Assembly: GCA_000497835.1 (NCBI GenBank)
Contig: KI547165.1
Coordinates: forward strand, 840,502 to 877,944
DNA: 37,443 bases
Direction of reading: 5' to 3'
Source: a gamma proteobacterium L18
GTDB lineage: Bacteria > Pseudomonadota > Gammaproteobacteria > Pseudomonadales > Pseudomonadaceae
Numbering within the stretch: the first letter of the stretch is position 1; every line of letters begins with the position of its first letter. A model generated the notes under the pieces. It did not search any database and was not told where the DNA came from. It saw only the letters and a list, made by a program, of their open reading frames with translations. The translations under genes were made by a program, and so were the position numbers. Positions 7,041-14,480 of the stretch are shown in pieces.

Positions 7041-8222
7041 CTACACGCAAAGGGCGCCATGCACCTTCATCAACGCCTGCTGCAGTCCATGCTCCCATTG
7101 GGTAAAACTCAGGAAGTACAACAGGCTGGTATGAACCGCGCCGTGACGCACGGAAATCCCCACGCTGTAAACCGGTTCGCCGTCTTCGACGATGTGCTCC
7201 ACCACGTACGTCAGGTAGTCCTGCCAGCGATGCCCGCTGCCCGTGTTGAACGCTGCCTTCTTGTTCACCGAATGCACCAGGCTGCGCCCGCTTTCACGCG
7301 AGGCCTTGATCAGGCCGGCATCGGCCGGTATCGGCGTTAATTGTCCCCCTTGCTGACCATGCACGATATGCGCTTTGTAGTGGCGGTCCTGCCTGTCGAG
7401 CTTGCGAAAATGCACCCGCACTTCATCGTTGCCCGACGGCCCGGCCTGGTCGAACAAGTGCTGTTTGATGCAGCCCGCCACACTCATCAGGTAAGCATCG
7501 AACACGTCGCGGTTACCCGCCGAAGTTCGCGCATCGGCCAGGTAGCGCGCCGTTTCGGTCTGCAGGCCGTGATGGAACAGGCAAGCCTTGTGCACATAGC
7601 GCGGCAGCAGCTCAAAGAACAACGGTTTGATCGGAAGCTTGTGTTTGCGCGCCAGGGTGATGAACAGCTGCCCGCTGACGAATTCATCGCGGGCCTGCAG
7701 CACCGCCGTGGCCTCGGCCAGCTCCTGGCGCAGCACCTGCTGCTGGTCATCCAATTGCTGCTTGCGCACGGCCAGGGCCTGGCGCTCCTGCTGCAGGGCC
7801 TGCACGTTGAGTTCTCGCTCCAGCAGACGGTCCAGTTCCAGGCGCTTGGCCTCGTGGTAGGCGTCCAAGGCTTTGTTGTTGCCGAACACCACGTCGATCA
7901 GCGTGATGCGGTATTTGGAATCCTGCTGCAGCAGCAATTGAGTCAGCAGGGCCAGGGTGGCGATAAAACCCAGTACATAAGTGCCGGTGAGCACCAACAC
8001 CAATTCGCCGGAATCATGGCCATAGCTGATAAAGCCCTGCAACGCCGAATCGGTCTCCAGTGCCACCGCGCCGAGGCTGGCAGAGCCGGCAATGACCTTG
8101 CCGGTCTTGGTGCCAAAGGCAAAGGCGGCCCAGCCGCCCATGGCGCCGGTGAACAGACCGACCAGGGTAAAGGTGATGAAGTCCATGCTGCGCAGGTCCA
8201 GTGTGCCGAATGAAGGCGCCAT
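7041..8222 (-). CDS. Unrecognised membrane-anchored coiled-coil protein
   Basis: A 393-residue protein (381 if it starts at the second Met, 8186, at MDFITFTLVG; neither start has a strong ribosome site). Two hydrophobic helices lie near the N-terminus (about 15-40 and 75-100). Residues 110-190 are a charged coiled coil rich in Leu, Glu, Gln and Arg (LELDRLLERELNVQALQQER). The remaining ~200 residues look like a soluble globular domain ending HTSLLYFLSFTQWEHGLQQA; a GAF-like sensor fold would be one guess, but no motif proves it. REP clusters bound the gene on both sides, so it is monocistronic. Function unknown. Confidence 0.7.
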   Translation of the reverse strand: MAPSFGTLDLRSMDFITFTLVGLFTGAMGGWAAFAFGTKTGKVIAGSASLGAVALETDSALQGFISYGHDSGELVLVLTGTYVLGFIATLALLTQLLLQQDSKYRITLIDVVFGNNKALDAYHEAKRLELDRLLERELNVQALQQERQALAVRKQQLDDQQQVLRQELAEATAVLQARDEFVSGQLFITLARKHKLPIKPLFFELLPRYVHKACLFHHGLQTETARYLADARTSAGNRDVFDAYLMSVAGCIKQHLFDQAGPSGNDEVRVHFRKLDRQDRHYKAHIVHGQQGGQLTPIPADAGLIKASRESGRSLVHSVNKKAAFNTGSGHRWQDYLTYVVEHIVEDGEPVYSVGISVRHGAVHTSLLYFLSFTQWEHGLQQALMKVHGALCV

Positions 8223-8367
8223 TGAACCGTAGGGGGGATGGCGCGGTTACTGGTAGAACCTGCAACGGATCGGCTACCCCCAAAGCTTGCTCGCGATGGG
8301 ATCGACGCCTTAGTCCAGAAACACCGCGCCGCCTGGAACGCAGCCTTCGGCTGCTACACCTCTCCCC

Positions 8368-8454
8368 GTGGGAGCGGGTTCTACCCGCGAAGAAGGGCAC
8401 GCGAACTTCCTGATACGCTGCGGTGTGCTTTTCGCGGGTAGAACCCGCTCCCAC
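8368..8454. repeat. Paired inverted REP (87 bp), copy 2
   Basis: Same length and arms as the element at 5191-5277; differences are concentrated in the central loop. Confidence 0.8.
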
Positions 8455-8487
8455 AAAGACAGTTGCTGCTACAGGACCGCGTCGTCT

Positions 8488-8549
8488 GCATCGCGGCCAA
8501 GGCCGGCTCCTACCGCGGACGGTGTAGGAGCCGACTTTAGTCGCGATGC
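8488..8549. repeat. 62-bp GGCTCCTAC palindrome, copy 3
   Basis: Third copy of the element described at 5308-5369, same orientation as copy 1. Confidence 0.75.
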
Positions 8550-8687
8550 AGGCGACGCCATTTCAAGACAGTTGCTGCTACAGAGGTGCGGCGTAAGCTG
8601 TGGGAGCAAAGCTTGCTCGCGATGGCATCGATGCCGCAGTCCAGAAAAAAGCGTCGGCCAGTCATCGCGCCACACTAACCACTCCCC

Positions 8688-8858
8688 TCAGCTGGGGCTA
8701 TCCGGTTTCACCGGCCGCTCATCCCGCCGCGGTGGCTGCGGTTCGAAGCTGGCGTCGTTGCTGGCCGCGCGCCGCGCGCGAATCACCCAGCGGGTCAGGT
8801 TCGATTCACTCATCAACCCTTGCAGCAACAACGATTCGTCCGGGTGATCGTTAGCCAT
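8688..8858 (-). CDS. Small 56-residue protein, probable member of the lux-box regulon
   Basis: A short frame starting MANDHPDESLLLQGLMSESN and ending PVKPDSPS. It has an acidic N-terminus, a basic middle (RWVIRARRA) and a Pro/Arg/Asp-rich tail, with no signal peptide or membrane helix. AGGGAG (complement of 8868-8873) lies about nine bases upstream. The strongest argument that it is real is its promoter: a CT-N12-AG box centred at 8927.5, a TTCAAT -10 hexamer 34 bp away, and a start codon exactly 69.5 bp from the box centre, the same geometry as the genes at 11139, 11278 and 25788. Function unknown. Confidence 0.65.
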   Translation of the reverse strand: MANDHPDESLLLQGLMSESNLTRWVIRARRAASNDASFEPQPPRRDERPVKPDSPS

Positions 8859-8917
8859 GGCGCACACTCCCTATGTAGTACGTTTCCGGCATTGAACCTG
8901 TAATCCAAACGCTTGCC

Positions 8918-8937
8918 TACTGTCAGATCTTACAGGT
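8918..8937 (-). promoter_or_regulatory. LuxR-type box 1 (for the 56-residue gene)
   Basis: On the minus strand the 20-mer is ACCTGTAAGATCTGACAGTA, a CT-N12-AG dyad. Minus-strand TTCAAT (8891-8896) is centred 34 bp downstream. On the plus side no comparable -10 is found before the DUF1345 gene, so the box is assigned to the minus-strand gene. Confidence 0.7.
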
Positions 8938-9020
8938 GACAACGCTTGAAAATTTCGCTACGCCCACCGTTCCGCCGCTCGCCTGCTACAGTCAAATCAA
9001 CGTAAAACCCAAGGAAAATC

Positions 9021-9665
9021 ATGGCCCTGCCCAGCCTGCCCCGTACCCACCCGCGCTTGTCCTCTTCGGCACTGCTGGGCATTGCCGTTGGTCTGATTAC
9101 CCCCGCCGACCCGATGATGCGCGTGGTCATCGGCTGGAACGTCGGCGTTTGGTTCTACCTGCTGCTACTCGCCTGGCTGGCCACCCACGCCAACGCCGAA
9201 AAAGTGCAGCAAACCGCCCAACAGGAAGACGAGAACGCTGGCCTGGTATTGGTGACTGTGTGCGTGGCGGCCGTTGCCAGCCTGGCGGCCATCGGCTTTT
9301 TGCTGGCCGGTGGCAAACAGCTCAGTCCCGGCGTACGCGGATTGCACTATGCGCTGACGGCGATAACCGTGATCGGGTCGTGGTTGATGACGGGGGTGGT
9401 GTTTGCGCTGCACTATGCGCGGCTGTTCTACATCAATGACGGCAAGGAGGCGCCGCTGCGGTTTGCCGATGGGGAGACGTGCCCGGATTATTGGGACTTT
9501 CTGTATTTCTCGTTCACGATCAGCGTGGCCGTGCAGACGTCGGATGTGGGGGTGGCCACCCGCGCGTTGCGGCGGGTGGTGTTGGGGCATTCGTTGATTG
9601 GTTTTCTGTTCAATACGGCGATATTGGGGTTTTCGATCAATATTGCGGCGGGGTTGATTAATTAG
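9021..9665 (+). CDS. DUF1345 inner-membrane protein
   Basis: A 214-residue protein with about five hydrophobic helices. The C-terminal block [19 protein letters not shown] followed by [20 protein letters not shown] and FSINIAAG is the conserved DUF1345 signature, and the length fits the family. Function of the family is not established to my knowledge. AAGGAAAA at about 9011 precedes the ATG. It is divergent from the 56-residue gene, but the LuxR-type box between them has a matching -10 only on the other strand. The 136 bases after its stop (9666-9801) show nothing supportable. Confidence 0.85.
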   Translation: MALPSLPRTHPRLSSSALLGIAVGLITPADPMMRVVIGWNVGVWFYLLLLAWLATHANAEKVQQTAQQEDENAGLVLVTVCVAAVASLAAIGFLLAGGKQLSPGVRGLHYALTAITVIGSWLMTGVVFALHYARLFYINDGKEAPLRFADGETCPDYWDFLYFSFTISVAVQTSDVGVATRALRRVVLGHSLIGFLFNTAILGFSINIAAGLIN

Positions 9666-9801
9666 TAGTCCATTATTTTACCTAACCTGCTGCCCGCGGT
9701 TCACACGTTGAAGGCAGCAGGCGCCCACCAGTCCGCCGCGGCAGTATGTCAGCATAAAGCCGTTGGTCGATGGTGGCCAAGCGCACCCCCAGTAAATGCA
9801 T

Positions 9802-11139
9802 TTAGACCGTGAAGGTAAAATTATCCAAGCCCAGCGAGTATTGCGCGCTCGCCGTGATGGTCTGAATAGTCCGCCCTTGCGGTGCGTCATAAACGACCCA
9901 CTGAGTGCGCGTGTAGACGTTCGAATACATCAACGCGCCCCACGGGTCATAAAACCCCACAGTGACATCGGAGGCGGCGGTGTTGCTCCTGCCCAATCCG
10001 AATCTCACACTGACCGCAGGCGATTTCAGGCGCATCGACAACTGTGCTGCGTACTGGGTGCCCAGATGTTTATCCACCAGGTATGGCGGGTATTGGCTGT
10101 CTGGGTGCGATCCCCTAATTTCAACCAGACCGCTCACCCTGCTGATCACCATCGTCGGGGTATCCAGTTGACCGGTAATGACGGTGACCGGCGAACCTTC
10201 GAAGGTTTCCTGCAATGTGGTCCGCCGTTGCACGGTGAGCCGACGGATGTTGGAGACCTGCCCGGAACCATAGAGGGCCTTTGCCGTGAACCCATGGGCC
10301 CCCGCCGCCAAGTCATGAGGCGCGAAGGTCCAGTCACCTGCGCCGTTGACGTCGGCATTACCGCGGCTGGTTGCACCATCGAACACCTCCACTCGCTGCC
10401 CTGCATTGGCCTTGCCCGCCAGGAGCACGGACGTTGAATACGTGCTGCCCCCATCGGGGACCTCGTTGTTGTAGGGGTCGCGAACCGACACGATGGTGGG
10501 CACCAGCTCCGCTTGCACCGTCAGCGCCCACGCTGCAGAGTGCGGGTTACTGCCATACAGACCGCGCGCCGTAAAGGAATGAGCGCCGACCGCCAAACCT
10601 GGCACCGCATGAACCCAGCCGCCCGACGCATCAGTCTGGACAATACCTTTGCTCACAGCGCCGTCAAACACCTGCACTTGCTGCTCCACCGCCGCCTCCC
10701 CCGCCAACGTCACCGTGGTGGCGGTCGTTACGCCCCCTTGGGCAATCTCGCGGTTTTGCGGGTCCTTCACTGTGGCGATGGTAGGTGGCGGCAACGGCAC
10801 CACGGTGGAACGGATGGGTATCAACCGGGCGTAGGACTGGCGCACCGCGCCGTTACGGGTAGAGGAGTAATCCAGCGTGGCATCCAGCCCGCGGCCGGCG
10901 TCGAGTACGTAGTACGGAACACTGAAGGGCAGCGGCTGACCGTCGTCCTGTACCGATTGAATGGCGACGTACGAACCATTGGGCAATGAGGTCATCCAGC
11001 GCAGTTCCACCTGGTCGCCGCGCAGCATGTCGTCGTAGAACACAGAGACTTGCGCCCCACCGGGGACGTTGTCCGGGTTGAGGACGCCGTCGATGAGGCC
11101 GACGACGAAGGCCTCGCGCAATTCGGGAATCAGGTTCAT
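9802..11139 (-). CDS. Modular Ig-like protein with YDDMLR N-terminal module
   Basis: A 445-residue protein from the ATG at 11139 (AGGAAC upstream); no signal peptide. Residues 1-115 are the N-terminal module shared with the genes at 32225 and 35384, with core GGAQVSVFYDDMLRGDQVEL. Two ~95-residue bacterial Ig-like repeats follow: VFDGAVSKGIVQTDASGGWV...AVGAHSFTARGLYGS and VFDGATSRGNADVNGAGDWT...AAGAHGFTAKALYGS. These resemble Ig domains of large adhesins. The last ~140 residues (TLQETFEGSPVTVITG to LDNFTFTV) look like a beta-sandwich cap of the carbohydrate-binding kind. Transcribed alone from the shared lux-type box centred at 11208.5. Surface adhesin or matrix protein is inference; the export route is unclear. 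Confidence 0.8.
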   Translation of the reverse strand: MNLIPELREAFVVGLIDGVLNPDNVPGGAQVSVFYDDMLRGDQVELRWMTSLPNGSYVAIQSVQDDGQPLPFSVPYYVLDAGRGLDATLDYSSTRNGAVRQSYARLIPIRSTVVPLPPPTIATVKDPQNREIAQGGVTTATTVTLAGEAAVEQQVQVFDGAVSKGIVQTDASGGWVHAVPGLAVGAHSFTARGLYGSNPHSAAWALTVQAELVPTIVSVRDPYNNEVPDGGSTYSTSVLLAGKANAGQRVEVFDGATSRGNADVNGAGDWTFAPHDLAAGAHGFTAKALYGSGQVSNIRRLTVQRRTTLQETFEGSPVTVITGQLDTPTMVISRVSGLVEIRGSHPDSQYPPYLVDKHLGTQYAAQLSMRLKSPAVSVRFGLGRSNTAASDVTVGFYDPWGALMYSNVYTRTQWVVYDAPQGRTIQTITASAQYSLGLDNFTFTV

Positions 11140-11170
11140 GTTCGGGTTCCTGGGATAGGTTGAATGACCC

Positions 11171-11176
11171 ATTGAA
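11171..11176 (-). promoter_or_regulatory. -10 hexamer TTCAAT for the gene starting at 11139
   Basis: Minus-strand TTCAAT centred 35 bp from the box centre at 11208.5. A twin TTCAAT lies at 11241-11246 on the plus strand, 35 bp on the other side, serving the truncated paralogue. Confidence 0.55.
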
Positions 11177-11198
11177 TCGCCCAGGGGGGTTGGGTCAC

Positions 11199-11218
11199 AA
11201 CTGTAAGATCTGACAGTT
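11199..11218. promoter_or_regulatory. LuxR-type box 2, shared by two divergent genes
   Basis: AACTGTAAGATCTGACAGTT, a near-perfect dyad with CT-N12-AG. Both flanking start codons (11139 minus, 11278 plus) are exactly 69.5 bp from its centre and both -10 hexamers (TTCAAT) 35 bp away. This symmetry marks a bidirectional promoter built around one regulator site. Confidence 0.8.
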
Positions 11219-11277
11219 GTGCCCCATCCTGACGGGGGACTTCAATGAGCGCTCATTCACTGCTGGGACAAGATTTC

Positions 11278-11430
11278 ATGAAAACGCTCCCCCCATTGCG
11301 CCAGGCCGGCATTGCCGGGCTGGTGGACGGCAAGCTGCATCCGGACGACCTGCCAGGCGGCGCGCAGGTTTCGGTGTTCTACGACGACATGCTGCGCACT
11401 GTGGGAGCTGGCTTGCCAGCGAGCTTTTGA
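11278..11430 (+). pseudogene. Truncated YDDMLR-family paralogue ending in a REP element
   Basis: The 50-codon frame begins MKTLPPLRQAGIAGLVDGKL and runs through GGAQVSVFYDDMLR, matching the first 40 residues of the genes at 11139, 32225 and 35384. Directly after DMLR the family sequence stops and the frame continues ten codons (TVGAGLPASF) into the perfect REP hairpin at 11401-11464, then terminates. The promoter, -10 and spacing remain intact, so a short peptide may still be made. This is what remains of a gene whose other ~400 or more residues were deleted or replaced at the REP. Confidence 0.75.
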
Positions 11431-11464
11431 GGCCCGAAAAGCTCGCTGGCAAGCCAGCTCCCAC
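11401..11464. repeat. Perfect REP hairpin at gene-truncation point
   Basis: Two exactly complementary 28-base arms (GTGGGAGCTGGCTTGCCAGC...TTTT and its complement) around the loop GAGGCCCG. It lies between the truncated gene and the convergent end of the operon finishing at 11502 and could terminate transcription from both sides. The bases after it (11465-11502) match a flank that also accompanies REPs at 21159 and 31921. Confidence 0.9.
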
Positions 11465-11501
11465 ACCAGAAGCCACCCTCACATGCTATTTCATACAGCC
11501 C

Positions 11502-12155
11502 CTATGGCCGCGGCCCCACACCCCCCCCTCTGAGCCGAACCACCCAGACGTCCGAGAGGGGACCAGCGCCGTACAGTCCCCTGACCAAAAACGCCTGGGT
11601 ATCGATCTCCAACCCGGTCAATGCCCACCGCCAGGTGCCGTCCGGCTCGGCCGCCAGTGTGGCCAGCACACCGTATTGATGACGCAACTCAAGGCGCCCG
11701 GACGGCATAGCCACGCCCGACAGGCTCAATGCGGTGGAGTCAGTCAAGTCACCATTGGCCACCGGCGTGCCGGTAGCGTCCACAACCTGGGTGATACGCG
11801 GCTCGAACTGGGAGGCACCGACGATGACGAACTCGGTGGGATAGGCTTCCATTACCTGGCCGCCACGGAGCACCGTGTAGTCCAGGGTAGCCGCAAGGCC
11901 TGCACCGGCGTACACGATGCGCAGCGGTACGGTCAGGCGCTGCACACCTGTATCGATCACCTGCACTACCTGCACGTAATCGGCCAATGCCACGCCCGTG
12001 CGCCAGCGCCAGGTGATGAGGTCACCCGGTTGGCTATCGTCGTAGAAAATACTGATGTTCTCACTGGGCGGCACATCGCCGGGCAGCAGCGAGTGGCCGT
12101 TCAGACCGGTGACGGTCGCCTGGCGCAGGGTGGGTTGGGTGGTGGAGATCATCAT
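11502..12155 (-). CDS. YDD-module protein, tandem copy B (last gene of operon)
   Basis: A 217-residue protein beginning MMISTTQPTLRQATVTGLNG. AGAGGGG before the ATG at 12155 fixes this start over the in-frame ATG at 12188. It has the short form of the family module (SENISIFYDDSQPGDLITWR, then VQRLTVPLRIVYAGAGLAATLDYTV) and one Ig-like repeat (VANGDLTDSTALSLSG...LEIDTQAFLVRGLYGAGPLSDVW). It is a tandem duplicate of the gene just upstream, starting 26 bases after that gene's stop. No signal peptide. Function unknown; expected to be co-expressed with the halovibrin-like proteins. Confidence 0.8.
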   Translation of the reverse strand: MMISTTQPTLRQATVTGLNGHSLLPGDVPPSENISIFYDDSQPGDLITWRWRTGVALADYVQVVQVIDTGVQRLTVPLRIVYAGAGLAATLDYTVLRGGQVMEAYPTEFVIVGASQFEPRITQVVDATGTPVANGDLTDSTALSLSGVAMPSGRLELRHQYGVLATLAAEPDGTWRWALTGLEIDTQAFLVRGLYGAGPLSDVWVVRLRGGGVGPRP

Positions 12156-12180
12156 GGCGAATACCCCTCTCTTGTTGAAA

Positions 12181-12852
12181 CTACGCATTAGGGTTAGGGG
12201 GTCTTTCCGGTATCAGGGAGTCCCTTGGTTTCTGCACCACCCAAGTCGCCGATATCGGCCCCAGCCCGTACAACGCCCGCACAAAGAACGCATGCGTGTC
12301 AGGCTCAAGCCCCGTCAGGGTGCACGTCCATGCCCCGCTGTCATCCACTGCCACCGTGCCCTTCACCCCGGACTGATCACGCACCTCGACCCGTGAGTCG
12401 CCCATGGCCTTGCCGGACAGGGTGAACGCCGTGGCCTCGCTGACCTCACCATTGGCCACCGGCCTACCCGACCCATCGAACACCGAGTCAATGCGCGGCT
12501 CCAGTTCGGCGGTGCCAATCACGAAAAACGGGGTGGGATAGGCATCCATCACCAGGCTGCCGCGCTCTACCGTGTAGTCCAGCGTGGCGGGCAGGCCAGC
12601 GCTGGCATAGACCAGCCGCAGCGGGATGGTCAGGCGCTGTACACCTGGGTCGAGGATGACGACGCGCTGGGTATACACGGCCAGCGCCGATGACGTGCGC
12701 CACCGCCAGGTCATGACATCGCCCGGCTGAATGTCGTCATAAAAAATGCTGATGTTTTCACTGGGCGGTACGTCGCCGGGCAGCAGCGACACGTCCTTCA
12801 GGCCAGTGACGGTTGCTTGGCGCAGGGTGGGTTGAGTGGTCGAGATCATCAT
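12181..12852 (-). CDS. YDD-module protein, tandem copy A
   Basis: A 223-residue protein with the same start (MMISTTQPTLRQATVTGL) and the same two modules as its downstream neighbour: SENISIFYDDIQPGDVMTWR in the first, FTLSGKAMGDSRVEVRDQSG and LEPDTHAFFVRALYGLGPIS in the second. The ATG overlaps the stop of the halovibrin-like gene (ATGATGA), and AAGGGG lies eight bases upstream, so it is translated within the operon. The first 45 codons and the ribosome-site region are nearly identical in both copies, so the duplication looks recent or maintained by gene conversion. Confidence 0.8.
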   Translation of the reverse strand: MMISTTQPTLRQATVTGLKDVSLLPGDVPPSENISIFYDDIQPGDVMTWRWRTSSALAVYTQRVVILDPGVQRLTIPLRLVYASAGLPATLDYTVERGSLVMDAYPTPFFVIGTAELEPRIDSVFDGSGRPVANGEVSEATAFTLSGKAMGDSRVEVRDQSGVKGTVAVDDSGAWTCTLTGLEPDTHAFFVRALYGLGPISATWVVQKPRDSLIPERPPNPNA

Positions 12853-14480
12853 TGTGCATACCCCTTGCTGGAGGAGGAGCCGTCACGCGGCAGCGGTGCA
12901 TCCGGCGTCACGGTGGTGGTGGAGACGGTCTGGTCGGCCGGTTCGAAAGTGAATACCGATCCCGAGGCCGCTGCCAGATCGATCACGACGATGGGCAACC
13001 AGCGGCCGGTGACGCGGTAGTAGTCGCGCTGGATAAACTGCGCGCCGGAGAGTCCAGTGCTGCCGCGCAGGTAAAAGAAGGCTTCCAAGGGTATCTGCCC
13101 GGGGATGTCGTCAGGCCAGGCGGCCAGCATGATTTCATTCCACAGCGAGCGATTGTTGGGGTGCAATGCACGTACATCGATGCTCAACTGAAAGCCATCG
13201 GGGGTGGCCGCGAACGCGCAGCTGCTGTGCACGGACGAGCCGTAGCGCGCGCCCCACGCCTGCACGGTATCGATGCCCAGGGCTTCGCAGCGCTGATGGT
13301 GGGTGCAGGCGTCGGTCGGCGCCCCGCTGGTGCCCGCATCATAAGGGTAAGCACAACGTACCTCGGCGGGCACCGCCACCGGCGCCTGGGTTTCCCGGAA
13401 CAGGAAGCCGTGGGGGCGGCTGAATACTAACTGGGTCATGCCCACGTCTTCGCGCAGGTAAGAGAAGGACACGCCGTTGTACCGATGGGAGTTGGGGCTG
13501 GGATTCCAGGCATGAAAAGCCGTGGTTGCCTCGGCACTGCGCAACAGCACGCCGTCGCATTCATAAGCCGCATTGCCGTTGCTACAGGTGGTACGGGTAT
13601 CGTCGAAGCGAGCGTTGAGCCTGGAAGCCACGCTATACCCCAGGTACAGCTGGTCCTTCAGATCGAAGCCGAACGGACGATGGCCTGCATCACTCAGGTC
13701 CAGGCGCATGATCGGCAGCCATTCACCGGTGGCCTGGTGAAAGTCGCGCTGGTCGCGCTGCGCCGCACTCAGGCCATCGGCCGTGGAGACGTCGAAATAC
13801 AGCGCCTGCACCGCCAGCTTTTGCGGGTGCTCGGCGTCCCAGCTGCGCACTTGCAACTGGTTGAGCTGCGCGCGCCACGGATCACCACTGGCGTGCGCCT
13901 GCAGACTGGCCAGGAATGGCTGCGGGCTGCGCGCGCTGAACGAGCATTGACCCGCGGGGTCGCTGCCTTGCTGCGCGAAGTGCGCCCACCAATCGGCTGC
14001 GGTGGCTACCCCGGCCCCTGGGCACGAGGCGGGATCGGCATCCTGATGGCCCACCGGTGCCTGTGCGCAGCCAAAGTCAGGTCGATCCGCGCTCAAGGCC
14101 AGCGCCAGCGGGTAAGCACACAGCACCTCATACGGTTTGTCTTGGCTGATGGCAGTAAAGCCATCGGCCAAAATGAAGCCACTGGGCAGGCCGGCCTCCG
14201 TGGTGCCCACGTCTCGACGCACGTAGGCCAGGCTTTCGGCCTGCAGCGCGGTAGCAGTGGCATCGTGCTGCCAGAACAGCCCCGGGTGATTGGCCGCCAT
14301 GGGCTTGATCAGCACCCCGGTACAGTAGTAGCTCGGGAACTGCACCGCGCACACAGCAGCTTCATCCTGGTAGCGGCGGTTGAGCAGTTGCGCGACCTCA
14401 GGCCCGGTCAATGCGTGCACGGGCCCTGCCAGCAGCGCCAGCGTGCACGCTAGCAGCCGGCCCCACAGATAGCGTGTCAT
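12849..14480 (-). CDS. Halovibrin-like secreted protein, copy 2
   Basis: A 543-residue protein from the ATG at 14480, which overlaps the upstream stop (ATGA). Signal peptide 1-23 (MTRYLWGRLLACTLALLAGP, cleaved near VHA-L). The mature chain contains two related halves. Each begins LN.RY.(D)....C......Y.C.GVL(I/L)(K/R) and ends (D)(Y/F)...TG.WLPI....L: first LNRRYQDEAAVC...YYCTGVLIK, then LNARFDDTRTTC...YECDGVLLR. Many Cys residues suggest disulfides. The layout matches proteins I remember annotated in Pseudomonas as halovibrin HvnC; Vibrio fischeri halovibrins HvnA/HvnB are NAD-glycohydrolases, but activity here is unproven. About half identical to its neighbour. Confidence 0.75.
   Translation of the reverse strand: MTRYLWGRLLACTLALLAGPVHALTGPEVAQLLNRRYQDEAAVCAVQFPSYYCTGVLIKPMAANHPGLFWQHDATATALQAESLAYVRRDVGTTEAGLPSGFILADGFTAISQDKPYEVLCAYPLALALSADRPDFGCAQAPVGHQDADPASCPGAGVATAADWWAHFAQQGSDPAGQCSFSARSPQPFLASLQAHASGDPWRAQLNQLQVRSWDAEHPQKLAVQALYFDVSTADGLSAAQRDQRDFHQATGEWLPIMRLDLSDAGHRPFGFDLKDQLYLGYSVASRLNARFDDTRTTCSNGNAAYECDGVLLRSAEATTAFHAWNPSPNSHRYNGVSFSYLREDVGMTQLVFSRPHGFLFRETQAPVAVPAEVRCAYPYDAGTSGAPTDACTHHQRCEALGIDTVQAWGARYGSSVHSSCAFAATPDGFQLSIDVRALHPNNRSLWNEIMLAAWPDDIPGQIPLEAFFYLRGSTGLSGAQFIQRDYYRVTGRWLPIVVIDLAAASGSVFTFEPADQTVSTTTVTPDAPLPRDGSSSSKGYAQ

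Larger units (their letters stand above)
8223..8687. other. Intergenic region filled with REP elements
   Basis: About 465 bases with no supportable gene. It holds, in order, a CAAAGCTTGCTCGCGATGG element (8282-8330), a GACGCAGCC element, the 87-base REP pair, the 62-base palindrome, a TTTCAAGAC tail, and a second CAAAGCTTGCTCGCGATGG element (8605-8645). The order matches 5142-5413, so a composite block was duplicated. Confidence 0.65.

Noticed and set aside
8918..9021. LuxR-type box 1 as promoter of the DUF1345 gene
   Set aside because: No TTCAAT-like hexamer lies 34-35 bp away on the plus strand, while a perfect one lies on the minus strand. Dual use cannot be excluded but is not supported.
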